From contig NZ_CAMLDD010000010.1 of NCBI RefSeq assembly GCF_946478785.1, positions 1 to 64,000 of the forward strand: 64,000 bases of DNA. Direction: 5' to 3'. How positions within the stretch are numbered: the first letter of the stretch is position 1; every line of letters begins with the position of its first letter. The translations under genes and the position numbers were made by a program. Of this stretch, positions 35,073-43,599 are shown in pieces. The DNA is from an uncultured Flavobacterium sp. (GTDB taxonomy: Bacteria; Bacteroidota; Bacteroidia; Flavobacteriales; Flavobacteriaceae). Below the pieces are notes generated by a model. It was not told where the DNA came from, ran no database searches, and saw only the letters and a list, made by a program, of their open reading frames with translations.

Positions 35073-35378
35073 ATGAAGAAAAAACTTATAAAAAAACGAT
35101 TAGAAAATGGTTTGTCTCAAGAAAAATTAGCTGATTTAATTGGAATGACACAATCTAATTATAGTCGTAGAGAAAATGGTTTAAAAAAAATAACCGATCA
35201 GGAATGGCTGAAGATTGCTAAAGAACTAGGTGTAAAGAAAGAGGATATCTATCAGGAAGATACCCTCAAATTAGATATAAATGAAATAAACCTTCAAGAA
35301 TATTCAATTCCAGATGTAGTCTTACATTATATTGAATCTTTAAAAAAAGAAAATTCTGCACTCAAAAAAAAAAAATAG
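35073..35378 (+). CDS. XRE-family helix-turn-helix regulator
   Basis: This 101-residue DNA-binding protein has an HTH of the Cro/CI type at about residues 3-60 (KRLENGLSQEKLADLIGMTQSNYSRRENG). A short acidic linker and a C-terminal Lys-rich helix (ESLKKENSALKKKK) follow. An upstream ATG at 34935 would lie in the operator region and add 46 residues of unlikely sequence; the ATG at 35073 starts directly before the domain. It is divergent from the barrel-precursor-dioxygenase-exporter genes, with 178 bp between them holding four matching half-sites, so it probably controls that cluster and itself. It ends 3 bp from the convergent acetyltransferase gene. Its short size, with no sensor domain, leaves the signal unknown. 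Confidence 0.9.
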   Translation: MKKKLIKKRLENGLSQEKLADLIGMTQSNYSRRENGLKKITDQEWLKIAKELGVKKEDIYQEDTLKLDINEINLQEYSIPDVVLHYIESLKKENSALKKKK

Positions 35379-35381
35379 GTT

Positions 35382-35828
35382 TTATTTATGATTCATATGG
35401 ATATGGGGAATATCATCTTCCAGATACATTTCGCTGGTTTGTATAAATCCGTGGCTTTCGTAGAATTCCTTCAGGTATAACTGAGCACCAATTGTAATTT
35501 TATCTTTTCCAAAATTAGACTTTATAGCAGCAATAGCTTCCCTCATTAAGTCATGTCCCCATTTTCTGTCACGGTAATTAGCATCTACTACAACTCTGCC
35601 AATTGAGGTATTATCAAAACTAATTCCGGCATCAAATAGACGGGCATAAGCAACTATTTTAGAGTCATATTCACCTATTAGATGCAAGGCTTTCTTATCT
35701 TTGCCGTCAATATCCAAATAAACGCAATTTTGCTCCACTACAAAGATTTCGCTTCTTAATTTCAACACATCATATAGCTCATTAATAGTTAAGGCCTCAA
35801 AAGGCTTTATTTTCCATTTTAATTCCAT
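35382..35828 (-). CDS. elaA: ElaA-type GNAT N-acetyltransferase
   Basis: This 148-residue cytoplasmic acetyltransferase resembles ElaA: KWKIKPFEALTINELYDVLKLRSEIFVVEQNCVY at the start, then SIGRVVVDANYRDRKWGHDLM as the acetyl-CoA-binding region and a C-terminal YESHGFIQTSEMYLEDDIPHIHM. The substrate of ElaA is not firmly known. It is convergent with the XRE gene (3 bp apart) and is probably not part of the RiPP-like cluster. The protein has normal length and no odd features. Confidence 0.9.
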   Translation of the reverse strand: MELKWKIKPFEALTINELYDVLKLRSEIFVVEQNCVYLDIDGKDKKALHLIGEYDSKIVAYARLFDAGISFDNTSIGRVVVDANYRDRKWGHDLMREAIAAIKSNFGKDKITIGAQLYLKEFYESHGFIQTSEMYLEDDIPHIHMNHK

Positions 35829-35889
35829 TGCTTGTTTTTTTTATTTGAAAGTGCAAAATTAAGTTTAAAATCAAAACTGAGCGAACATT

Positions 35890-36315
35890 CTAAAGCATGT
35901 CTTTAAAAAAACTTGTAACATCTTTTCCAAACTGTTTCGCTTTTATTGCTTCTAAATCAAACCGCCGGTCTTTGGAACGTATTTCATGTAAATTTTCAAC
36001 AGTATCCTTGCCAGACAATAACGAGAATAATGAATTTAATTAGCTTAAATCCATTAGCGCTAATATTTCCAGAACAGTATTGACACGATCTTTTGATAAT
36101 CGGTATTCATCGGTTCCGCGATCATCGCAATAACCGTAAATTTGTATAGATTCTATTTTTGTGGTGTCTATGTTTTTTACAAAATCAGTAATGACTTTTG
36201 TTTGCTGATTGCTAAGTATGTATTTGTCAAAATCAAAATAAATGGTTTCAATGGGTTTTTGCTGCGCCGATAAATTGTAAATAAATAACAGAAATAAGGT
36301 GCTACAAAGTTTCAT
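35890..36315 (-). pseudogene. OmpA-domain protein interrupted by an in-frame stop codon
   Basis: The intact frame of 91 codons starts with a signal peptide (MKLCSTLFLLFIYNLSAQQ) and an OmpA peptidoglycan-binding domain (ETIYFDFDKYIL, IYGYCDDRGTDEYRLSKDRVNTV). It stops at TAA 36040-36042, before the domain is complete. The same frame continues for 49 more codons to TAG at 35890, encoding a sensible remainder that includes DTVENLHEIRSKDRRFDLEA, which resembles the NRRV-type end of OmpA domains. So one nonsense codon splits a gene of about 140 residues. It starts 3 bp after the S41 protease gene, which suggests one operon. It may be a recent pseudogene, a readthrough case or a sequence error. 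Confidence 0.75.
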
Positions 36316-36318
36316 TTT

Positions 36319-37956
36319 TTACATTTTTAGAATGGTTTTATATTCAGTCTGATTGTTTAAGACGGTAACCGCTTTTTTAATTTCTGAATTGTTTCTAATA
36401 TAATATTGATATAATCCTTCCTGATATTGATATCTCTTGATAAGTTCTTCCAGAATCAGATTTCTAATTTCTTTTTGGTTTTTGTCCAATAAAGTGACTT
36501 CGCTCTTTTCAAGTGCATTTAACAACTGCTTGTATTCAATAACAATCGCTTCGTCTATTTGTTCATTTTTGGCTGCTGCCAAAGTGTTTTTCAGCGCAAG
36601 CTCTGTTTCTGTATCAAATGTGAATTTATTGGCTTTTAAATATTGCTTGAAAGCCAAATAATCCGCATCTGTAATCGTTGGAATCTTATCTCCCAAATTT
36701 GGGTTTTTATAATAATAAGTTGTCGCATAATCAAAAATTCCGTCATTTTTCAATAAAGCATTTGTAATCGGACTCATTTTGGTTTCATCCAATTCAATAT
36801 CCGGCAAAACACCTCCGCCATCATAAACCGTTCTTCCTTTTCGGGTTTTAAAAGCATTAAAATTTTTAGAATCAGTTTTTAGGGCTACTCCATTTTTGTC
36901 TTTATGCGCATAATCCAATGCCTGAATGCAACGTCCGGAAGGCGTGTAATAACGTGAAATCGTTACTTTCAGCTGTGTGCCGTAGGTTAACTCAACCGTG
37001 CGCTGAACCAGACCTTTTCCAAAACTGCGGCTTCCTAAAACTACAGCACGATCTAAATCCTGCAAAGCTCCCGAAACAATTTCGGATGCCGAAGCACTTT
37101 TTCCGTTTACTAAAATAGCCAACGGAATCTGAGTATCTATAGGCTCTTTGGTAGTTTTATAAGTGTTATTGTGTTTTTCAATTCGTGATTTTGTAGTTAC
37201 AATCACTTCATTTTTTGGAACAAACAGATTGCAAATGTCAATAGCTTCGTTTAAGAGGCCACCCGGATTTCCTCTTAAGTCAAGAACAATTTGTGTAGCT
37301 CCGTCAGTTTTGAGTTTTTCAAGGGCTTCTTTTACTTCAAAAGCTGCTTTTCTGCTAAAATGAGCCAAGACTATATAACCTGTTTTATCATCGATTTTTC
37401 CATAAAAAGGAACTGATTTGATATCAACTTCATCTAAAACTAAATCTGTTGTATAGATTTTACCCTGACGCAGGTATTTTATTTTGATTTTAGTGTTTTT
37501 TGCTCCTTTCAGTAATTGTGAAGTATCATCCTTAAAATCAGCAATCAAAACATCTCCAATTTGAATAATTTCATCGCCTGCTTTCAATCCCGCTTTATCT
37601 GCCGGATAATTTTTATAGGGTTCACGAACAATCAACCGGTCTTTTTTACGCGCAATCATAGCACCAATTCCGGTATATTCTCCGGTATTGTTGATTTTAA
37701 AATTTACAACATCCTGCTCATTAAAGTAAACTGTATAAGGATCTAAACTCCCCAACATGCTTTTAATGCCTTTATCCATCAGGTCACCCGGATTGGTTTC
37801 ATCGACATAATTAGTATTAACGGCTTTAAATAAAGTAGTGAAAATTTCGATTTGTTTGGCTATTTCAAAGAAATCATCTTTGAAACTCGTTCCAATAAAT
37901 AAAAATCCTGCTGCAAGGGCTGGTATAACAAATTTCTTTTTGAGATAAGAAGTCAT
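36319..37956 (-). CDS. S41-family C-terminal processing peptidase
   Basis: This 545-residue periplasmic serine protease of the CtpA/Tsp type starts with an N-terminal membrane or signal segment (FVIPALAAGFLFIGTSF). A PDZ domain follows at about residues 90-175 (GIGAMIARKKDRLIVREP, PADKAGLKAGDEIIQIG). The S41 domain has LDLRGNPGGLLNEA, the catalytic Ser in NGKSASASEIVSGALQD and the catalytic Lys in LGSRSFGKGLVQ. A helical C-terminal extension ends at the stop. It removes C-terminal tails or degrades envelope proteins. It is followed within 3 bp by the broken OmpA-domain gene and preceded by rnpA on the same strand (101 bp). Confidence 0.93.
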   Translation of the reverse strand: MTSYLKKKFVIPALAAGFLFIGTSFKDDFFEIAKQIEIFTTLFKAVNTNYVDETNPGDLMDKGIKSMLGSLDPYTVYFNEQDVVNFKINNTGEYTGIGAMIARKKDRLIVREPYKNYPADKAGLKAGDEIIQIGDVLIADFKDDTSQLLKGAKNTKIKIKYLRQGKIYTTDLVLDEVDIKSVPFYGKIDDKTGYIVLAHFSRKAAFEVKEALEKLKTDGATQIVLDLRGNPGGLLNEAIDICNLFVPKNEVIVTTKSRIEKHNNTYKTTKEPIDTQIPLAILVNGKSASASEIVSGALQDLDRAVVLGSRSFGKGLVQRTVELTYGTQLKVTISRYYTPSGRCIQALDYAHKDKNGVALKTDSKNFNAFKTRKGRTVYDGGGVLPDIELDETKMSPITNALLKNDGIFDYATTYYYKNPNLGDKIPTITDADYLAFKQYLKANKFTFDTETELALKNTLAAAKNEQIDEAIVIEYKQLLNALEKSEVTLLDKNQKEIRNLILEELIKRYQYQEGLYQYYIRNNSEIKKAVTVLNNQTEYKTILKM

Positions 37957-38057
37957 ATTTGTGAATTGTCTTAATTATAAAGTACTAAAATAAGAATAAA
38001 TCACCAATTAAGGCGATTCGTTCCGGTGAATCTCTATTGGTATTTGAAAATGGTGGA

Positions 38058-38474
38058 TTACAAGGGATTTTGCAATTCTGTTTTATTTTCAGGATCTGTC
38101 GTTTTGCTTATTTGCAGAAGAAATTTCTCAAACAACTGAATCGTTTTGGTATTGATTTCTTCGTAAGATAATTTGTCTTTCGTCTGATAAAAAAACATCA
38201 GTGAATAAGGCTGTTGCACGTTTTCCCAAAGCAGATGTTTGTTTAATCGATACGTTTCTCTTAAAACACGTTTGAAGTAATTGCGATCTACGGCTTTCTT
38301 AAAATACTTCTTAGAAACCGAAACGCCAATTTTGATTTTTTCTTCTGAATCAGCTTCCGCCTGACGGTAAACCAAACGCAGTGGATATTTAGAAACCGAT
38401 TTTCCTTCGGAAAAAAGTAATCCAATTGTCGTTTTGCTCTTTAAGCGTTCAATTTTTGGGTAAGTAAAGTTCAT
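38058..38474 (-). CDS. rnpA: Ribonuclease P protein component
   Basis: This 138-residue basic protein binds RNase P RNA and helps trim the 5' ends of tRNAs. The family motif is clear at about residues 50-75: IGVSVSKKYFKKAVDRNYFKRVLRETYR, with the RNA-binding RNR-type segment (here RNYFKR). The N-terminal LKSKTTIGLLFSEGKS and the C-terminal helices fit too. The start at 38474 follows an exact TAnnTTTG box at 38506-38513. It is divergent from plsC. A longer antisense-looking frame overlaps the start but is not supported. Confidence 0.93.
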   Translation of the reverse strand: MNFTYPKIERLKSKTTIGLLFSEGKSVSKYPLRLVYRQAEADSEEKIKIGVSVSKKYFKKAVDRNYFKRVLRETYRLNKHLLWENVQQPYSLMFFYQTKDKLSYEEINTKTIQLFEKFLLQISKTTDPENKTELQNPL

Positions 38475-38505
38475 TTAATTCAGAAAAAATTTGCAATTTT
38501 AAAGG

Positions 38506-38513
38506 CAAAGGTA
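38506..38513 (-). promoter_or_regulatory. Promoter -7 box for rnpA
   Basis: TACCTTTG on the minus strand matches TAnnTTTG, about 32 bp before the rnpA ATG. Confidence 0.5.
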
Positions 38514-38573
38514 CAATTAAACCAGAAAAGCGGTTATTGTTTTCAATTTTTATACCGCTAAAAATATATTTAT

Positions 38574-38581
38574 TACTTTTG
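38574..38581 (+). promoter_or_regulatory. Promoter -7 box for plsC
   Basis: TACTTTTG matches TAnnTTTG, 19 bp before the plsC ATG, so the leader would be very short. Confidence 0.5.
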
Positions 38582-38600
38582 GCAATTAATTTTTTAAAGC

Positions 38601-39341
38601 ATGCAAAAGATAATTTCGTATCCCATATCCGTAATTTATTATTTATGTTTTGGATTGTGTTTGCTCGTTTTTCATCCAATACAATGGATTTGCCTAAATG
38701 TTTTTGGTTATCAGGCTCACAAAATTAGCGTTGATTATTTGAATTTTTTTCTTTTAAGATGTACCAATCTTGTAGGAACCAGATATACAATCGAAAACAG
38801 AGAGACAATTCCTACTGGAGTTCCGTTAATTTTTGTGTCGAATCACCAAAGTATGTACGATATCGTAGCTATGATTTGGTACTTTAGACGTTTTCATTGT
38901 AAATTTGTAAGTAAGAAGGAGTTAGGTAGCGGAATCCCGAGTGTATCGTATAATTTACGCCATGGAGGTTCAGTCTTAATTAACCGTAGAGACCCTAAAC
39001 AAGCAATTCCGGTAATCAAAGGATTGTCTGAATATATTGAAAAGAATACAAGATCCGCAGTAATTTTCCCAGAAGGTACAAGAAGTAAAACCGGTAAGCC
39101 AAAAGAATTTGCTCAAAGCGGCTTGAAGATTCTTTGTAAATATGCGCCATCAGCGTATGTTGTTCCGGTAAGCATCAACAATTCGTGGAAAATGGTAAAA
39201 TACGGGTTTTTCCCTGTTGGTTTAGGAAATCATCTTACCTTTACCGCGCATAAAGCAATGGCAGTTAAAGATTATGATTTTGCCGAGTTGATGAAATTGA
39301 CAGAAAAGGCAGTTGTAGAAGGAGTAAATGAATATAAATAG
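38601..39341 (+). CDS. plsC: 1-acyl-sn-glycerol-3-phosphate acyltransferase
   Basis: This 246-residue inner-membrane enzyme adds the second acyl chain to lysophosphatidic acid, giving phosphatidic acid. It has an N-terminal hydrophobic anchor (about residues 5-30), the catalytic motif NHQSMYD (HX4D) at about residue 80, a substrate motif around GGSVLINRRD, and FPEGTRSKTGKPKEF at about 155. The acyl-ACP desaturase gene follows after 53 bp on the same strand, so the two probably form a membrane-lipid operon: one makes unsaturated acyl chains, the other loads acyl chains onto glycerol phosphate. Confidence 0.93.
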   Translation: MQKIISYPISVIYYLCFGLCLLVFHPIQWICLNVFGYQAHKISVDYLNFFLLRCTNLVGTRYTIENRETIPTGVPLIFVSNHQSMYDIVAMIWYFRRFHCKFVSKKELGSGIPSVSYNLRHGGSVLINRRDPKQAIPVIKGLSEYIEKNTRSAVIFPEGTRSKTGKPKEFAQSGLKILCKYAPSAYVVPVSINNSWKMVKYGFFPVGLGNHLTFTAHKAMAVKDYDFAELMKLTEKAVVEGVNEYK

Positions 39342-39394
39342 ATTTTTGCTTTTTAGAGAGAATCCTAAAGCTTAAATCCCAAATTAAACAAGTA

Positions 39395-40387
39395 ATGTCT
39401 ATAAAAAACATTAGATTAGAAGTAATGCAGTTTTTGGAAAAAAACGTGGATAGCTTCGTAGAACAGTATTTAATTCCAGTTGAGAAGATTTGGCAGCCAA
39501 CTGATTTCTTACCAAACTCACAAGGAGATAATTTCTTTGAAGAGGTTAGGGAACTACGCGAAATTGCCAAAGAATTGCCATATGATTTCTGGGTAACTTT
39601 AGTAGGTGACACGATCACTGAAGAGGCTTTACCAACTTACGAATCCTGGTTAATGGATGTTGAAGGAATAAATCAGGTTGAAAACGGTGGTAATGGCTGG
39701 TCTAAATGGATTCGTCAATGGACAGGAGAAGAAAACCGCCACGGAGATTTACTAAATAAATACTTGTATTTGTCTGGTCGTGTGAATATGCGTGAAATCG
39801 AAATGACAACACAGCATTTAATCAACGACGGTTTTGATATCGGAACAGGTTCTGATCCATACAAAAACTTTGTATACACTAGTTTCCAGGAATTAGCAAC
39901 ATATGTTTCCCACAACAGAGTAGCCCAGATGGCTAAGAGATTTGGTGATAACAAGCTTTCTAAAATGTGCAAGATGATTGCTGGCGACGAAATGCGTCAT
40001 CACCATGCCTATAGTGAATTTGTAACACGCATTTTTCAGGTAGATCCAAGCGAAATGATGTTGGCGTTTCAATACATGATGAAACAAAAAATCGTTATGC
40101 CGGCTCACTTCTTAAGAGAATCAGGTCAAAAAATAAGTACAGCTTTTGAGCAATTCTCAGATTCTGCCCAACGCATCGGAGTTTATACTGCCAATGATTA
40201 TGTAGATATAATGCAGAAATTAATCGATAAATGGGAGATTGATAAAATTTCTAATTTAACGGACGAAGCCGAAAAAGCACGTGATTATTTGATGAAATTA
40301 CCTGCTCGTATGGCGAGAATTTCAGAGAGAATCGTTATTCCGCAAGAGTCTCATATTTTCAAGTGGGTGGAACCTGCAAGACTTTAG
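39395..40387 (+). CDS. Acyl-ACP desaturase (stearoyl-ACP desaturase family)
   Basis: This 330-residue soluble diiron desaturase puts a double bond into acyl chains bound to acyl carrier protein, using O2 and reduced ferredoxin. The two iron-binding helices are seen as EENRHGDLLNKYLY (about residue 112) and DEMRHHHAYSEF (about residue 198), with the Glu and His ligands conserved. Length and motifs fit the plant and bacterial FA_desaturase_2 family. It follows plsC in an apparent operon and ends before a strong hairpin terminator. It probably serves membrane fluidity control; the double-bond position cannot be told from the sequence. Confidence 0.92.
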   Translation: MSIKNIRLEVMQFLEKNVDSFVEQYLIPVEKIWQPTDFLPNSQGDNFFEEVRELREIAKELPYDFWVTLVGDTITEEALPTYESWLMDVEGINQVENGGNGWSKWIRQWTGEENRHGDLLNKYLYLSGRVNMREIEMTTQHLINDGFDIGTGSDPYKNFVYTSFQELATYVSHNRVAQMAKRFGDNKLSKMCKMIAGDEMRHHHAYSEFVTRIFQVDPSEMMLAFQYMMKQKIVMPAHFLRESGQKISTAFEQFSDSAQRIGVYTANDYVDIMQKLIDKWEIDKISNLTDEAEKARDYLMKLPARMARISERIVIPQESHIFKWVEPARL

Positions 40388-40451
40388 ATTTCTGATTATA
40401 TAGTAGATTTTACAATTAAGCAATTAAGTTGCATTAATAATAACAATAAAT

Positions 40452-40500
40452 AAATGTTGATTGTTAAGGTTTTTTAAAACTTTGATAATCAACATTTTTT
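40452..40500 (+). terminator. Intrinsic terminator after the desaturase gene
   Basis: AAATGTTGATT (40452-40462) and AATCAACATTT (40487-40497) form a perfect 11-bp stem with a 24-nt loop, followed by a T-run. Confidence 0.75.
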
Positions 40501-40514
40501 AATAAATTGAATTT

Positions 40515-41168
40515 ATGCATAATACAGATTTAATAAATAAAACAATCACATTTGTAAAAGAAAAATTGAATAATGCTGAAGGAGGACACGACTGGTTTCA
40601 TACCGAACGAGTTTATAAAAATGCTCTTTTGATTGCCAAAGACACTGATTGCGACCTAACCGTTATTCAGCTTGGAGCATTGCTTCATGATATTGCCGAC
40701 AGTAAATTTCATAATGGAGATGAAACCATTGGCCCAAAAACGGCGCGCTTATTTTTAGAATCTGAGAGTGTTGCAGAAGATACAATTCAGCATGTTGTAA
40801 ACATTGTCGAAAACATATCATATAAAGGTGGAAATTTCGAAAAGAAGTTTTCATCTATTGAATTAGATATCGTTCAGGATGCCGATCGTTTAGATGCTAT
40901 AGGAGCAATTGGTGTTGCAAGAGCGTTCAATTATGGCGGATTTAAAAACAGAGCTTTATACGATCCTGAAATTGCACCAATAACCAATATGACGAAAGAA
41001 GAGTACAAAAAGAACAATGCACCAACGATAAATCATTTCTACGAAAAGCTTTTACTCTTAAAAGATAAAATGAATACAGAAACAGGAAAAAAAATCGCTG
41101 CTGAAAGGCATCGTTTTATGGAAACCTTTTTAGCCCAGTTTTATGCAGAATGGGAGGGAGTCAAATAA
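40515..41168 (+). CDS. HD-domain phosphohydrolase
   Basis: This 217-residue cytoplasmic protein has a complete HD metal site: GHDWFHTERVY at about residue 22, LLHDIADSKFH at about residue 57, and VQDADRLDAIGAIGVAR at about residue 122. It resembles the YedJ-like HD hydrolases, which act on phosphate esters or nucleotides; the true substrate is unknown. It starts 14 bp after the desaturase terminator with no clear promoter box, so it may depend on readthrough. It is convergent with the feo genes, separated by a hairpin repeat region. Confidence 0.85.
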   Translation: MHNTDLINKTITFVKEKLNNAEGGHDWFHTERVYKNALLIAKDTDCDLTVIQLGALLHDIADSKFHNGDETIGPKTARLFLESESVAEDTIQHVVNIVENISYKGGNFEKKFSSIELDIVQDADRLDAIGAIGVARAFNYGGFKNRALYDPEIAPITNMTKEEYKKNNAPTINHFYEKLLLLKDKMNTETGKKIAAERHRFMETFLAQFYAEWEGVK

Positions 41169-41248
41169 GTTGTCAGTCACAGTTTTCAGTTTCAAATAAA
41201 AACAGGATCGATTATTGAATATTTATTCCGCAGAGATTCGCAAAACAG

Positions 41249-41293
41249 ACACAAAGCTTCACAAAGAAATGTAATCTCTGTGAAGCTTTGTGT
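41249..41293. repeat. Intergenic 15-bp inverted repeat, shared terminator candidate
   Basis: ACACAAAGCTTCACA (41249-41263) and TGTGAAGCTTTGTGT (41279-41293) form a perfect stem with a 15-nt loop. It lies between convergent genes and is followed by TTTT on the plus strand. Flanking sequence (CGCAGAGATTCGCAAA; AACTTAGATTCTTAGAGCCTTAGAATC) resembles intergenic repeats common in Flavobacterium genomes, from memory and not checked. Confidence 0.5.
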
Positions 41294-41370
41294 TTTAACT
41301 CTGTGTATCTCGGTGAATTACTTTTTTAAAATCTTAGTAACTTAGATTCTTAGAGCCTTAGAATCTTTGT

Positions 41371-41493
41371 TTATGAACACCCGCAATTCCCATCACCACA
41401 ATCCTTCTTCTTTTTAGATTTCCAAAAGAATTTTCTAATTAAAAAGGCGACGGCGAGAAATAAGATGATAAAAGCAATAATTTCTTGTATCAT
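41371..41493 (-). CDS. FeoB-associated Cys-rich membrane protein
   Basis: This 40-codon gene lies 6 bp after feoB on the same strand. It encodes one transmembrane helix (MIQEIIAFIILFLAVAFLI), a basic stretch (RKFFWKSKKKK) and a Cys-rich tail (DCGDGNCGCS). This is the usual layout of the FeoB-associated Cys-rich proteins, which may help FeoB or bind iron; their exact role is not established. It closes the feoA-feoB operon. Confidence 0.88.
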   Translation of the reverse strand: MIQEIIAFIILFLAVAFLIRKFFWKSKKKKDCGDGNCGCS

Positions 41494-41499
41494 GGTTGT

Positions 41500-43599
41500 T
41501 TATTTTAAAAGCTGATAAGCCAAAAGTGCTACAAAATAAGCCAGTCCACTCATTAAGACCAATTGCATTACCGGCCATTTCCACGAGTTCGTTTCTTTTT
41601 TGGTAATGGCCAATGTACTGGCACACTGCAAAGCGAAGGCATAAAATAATAATAACGAGATTCCTGAAGCAAAATTGAAAATCTTTTCTCCTGTTTGCGG
41701 ATTTACCTCTGCCTGCATTTTGCTTTTTATTGTGGCTTCGTTATCACTGTTTCCAACACTATAAATGGTTGCCAGAGTTCCAACAAAAACCTCCCTTGCC
41801 GCAAATGAACTGATAATCGCAATTCCTATTTTCCAGTCGTAGCCTAAAGGATGAATTGCAGGTTCGATTGCTTTACCCATAATTCCAATATAAGAATTCT
41901 CCAATTTTTGGGAAGCAACTGCATTTTCAAATTCACTTTCATTTAAAGGCTTTTCAATATTTCTTTCTTTTACAATGGCTTCAGCTTCGTTAAAATCTTT
42001 TCCGGGACCGTATGAGGCTAAAAACCATAAAATAATTGATATTGCCAATATAATCTTACCGGCTCCAACAACAAAGGCTTTTGTTTTTTCAACAACATTG
42101 ATTCCAACATTTTTAAAAAGCGGCATTTTATAACCTGGCATTTCGACTACAAAATACGTTTTGCTTTCTAACTTTAAAACCTTATTTAAAACATAAGCTG
42201 AAACAATTGCCGCTCCAAATCCTAATAAATACAATAGCATCAATGATAATCCCTGCATGTTTAAAATTCCAAAAACACGTTCATTTGGAATAACTAATGC
42301 AATGATGATGGCGTAAACAGGAAGCCTTGCGGAACAAGTTGTGAACGGTGTTACCAAAATGGTAATTAAACGTTCTTTCCAGTTTTCGATATTTCGGGTT
42401 GCCATAATTGCCGGAATCGCACAGGCAGTTCCTGAAATTAATGGTACTACACTTTTTCCTGAAAGCCCGAACTTGCGCATAATTTTATCCATCAGGAAAA
42501 CCACACGGCTCATGTATCCACTTTCTTCCAAAATGGAAATAAAGAGAAACAAAAAAGCAATTTGAGGAATAAAAATTAAAATTCCGCCAATTCCCGGAAT
42601 AATTCCCTGAGAGAGCAAATCGGTTAAGATTCCGCTTGGGAGTTCTTCTGCAACCCAGCTGCTTAAAGAGGCAAAAGTGCTGTCAATAAAATCCATCGGA
42701 ATAGTTGACCAACTGAAAATGGACTGGAAAATCACAAATAAAATGGCAAGGAAAATAAAATAACCCCAAAATTTGTGGGTTAAAATCCGATCCAGTTTTG
42801 CCCTGAAGTCTTTTGCCATTGAAGCATCAACATGTAAACCTTCTTTTAAAACATCGTTTATAAACTGATATCTTTTGATGGTTTCTTTTTGCTGCAAACG
42901 CTTTAATTCAGAATGGGATTTGGTAAAAGTGCTTCGGATTTCATTTCTGTCTAAATTCGAGAAGTTCACATCCTGCGTTATTACCAACCACAATTTGTAT
43001 AATAACTGATTCGGAAAAGCATGCTGTAATTTTTCAAAATATTCAACATCAATGACTGAAGCATTTAGACAAGGTTTATGCGGAATCGTTTTGTATGAAA
43101 CAATTAGTTCTTTTAGTTCCTCTATCCCATGACCTTTACGTGAACTTACTAAGGCAATTTTAGTTTTTAGTTTTTCTTCTAAATACGGAATATTAAGCGA
43201 AATACCTTTACTCTTCATTCGATCCGACATATTGATGACTAAAATCGTCGGAATTTCAAGGTCTTTTATTTGAGTATAAATCAGTAAATTTCGTTTCAGA
43301 TTTTCAACATCTGTTACTACTACTGCAACATCGGGATATAATTTATCGTTTTTGTTCAGCAAAAGTTCGATTACCACACTTTCGTCCATCGAACTGGCGT
43401 TCAGACTATACGTTCCCGGTAAATCCAGAATGTTTGCTTTGATATTGTTAGGCAATTTGCAGAATCCGATTTTTTTCTCAACCGTAATTCCGGGATAATT
43501 CCCAACCTGCTGATTTAAACCGGTAAGCTGATTAAAAACAGAGGTTTTTCCCGTATTTGGATTCCCGATAAGGGCAACATTGATGTTTTGAAGGCTCAT
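41500..43599 (-). CDS. feoB: Ferrous iron transporter FeoB
   Basis: This 699-residue inner-membrane protein imports Fe2+. The N-terminal G domain has G1 GNPNTGKTSVFNQLTG (residue 12 on), G3 LDLPGTYSL and a G4-type VINMSDR. A helical spacer leads to the membrane domain (about residues 275-690) with two Gate motifs, including ISGTACAIPAIMATR and PFTTCSARLPVYAIII. Length is normal. The start codon overlaps the feoA stop by one base (TAATG), which implies translational coupling. Expression is probably iron-regulated, but I saw no convincing Fur box. Confidence 0.97.
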   Translation of the reverse strand: MSLQNINVALIGNPNTGKTSVFNQLTGLNQQVGNYPGITVEKKIGFCKLPNNIKANILDLPGTYSLNASSMDESVVIELLLNKNDKLYPDVAVVVTDVENLKRNLLIYTQIKDLEIPTILVINMSDRMKSKGISLNIPYLEEKLKTKIALVSSRKGHGIEELKELIVSYKTIPHKPCLNASVIDVEYFEKLQHAFPNQLLYKLWLVITQDVNFSNLDRNEIRSTFTKSHSELKRLQQKETIKRYQFINDVLKEGLHVDASMAKDFRAKLDRILTHKFWGYFIFLAILFVIFQSIFSWSTIPMDFIDSTFASLSSWVAEELPSGILTDLLSQGIIPGIGGILIFIPQIAFLFLFISILEESGYMSRVVFLMDKIMRKFGLSGKSVVPLISGTACAIPAIMATRNIENWKERLITILVTPFTTCSARLPVYAIIIALVIPNERVFGILNMQGLSLMLLYLLGFGAAIVSAYVLNKVLKLESKTYFVVEMPGYKMPLFKNVGINVVEKTKAFVVGAGKIILAISIILWFLASYGPGKDFNEAEAIVKERNIEKPLNESEFENAVASQKLENSYIGIMGKAIEPAIHPLGYDWKIGIAIISSFAAREVFVGTLATIYSVGNSDNEATIKSKMQAEVNPQTGEKIFNFASGISLLLFYAFALQCASTLAITKKETNSWKWPVMQLVLMSGLAYFVALLAYQLLK

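Noticed and set aside
36437..36661. 74-codon ORF opposite the S41 protease gene
   Set aside because: Shadow of a confidently identified protease gene; no independent evidence.
38449..38679. 76-codon ORF overlapping the rnpA start
   Set aside because: It covers the divergent promoter boxes of rnpA and plsC and part of the plsC N-terminus; no domain seen.
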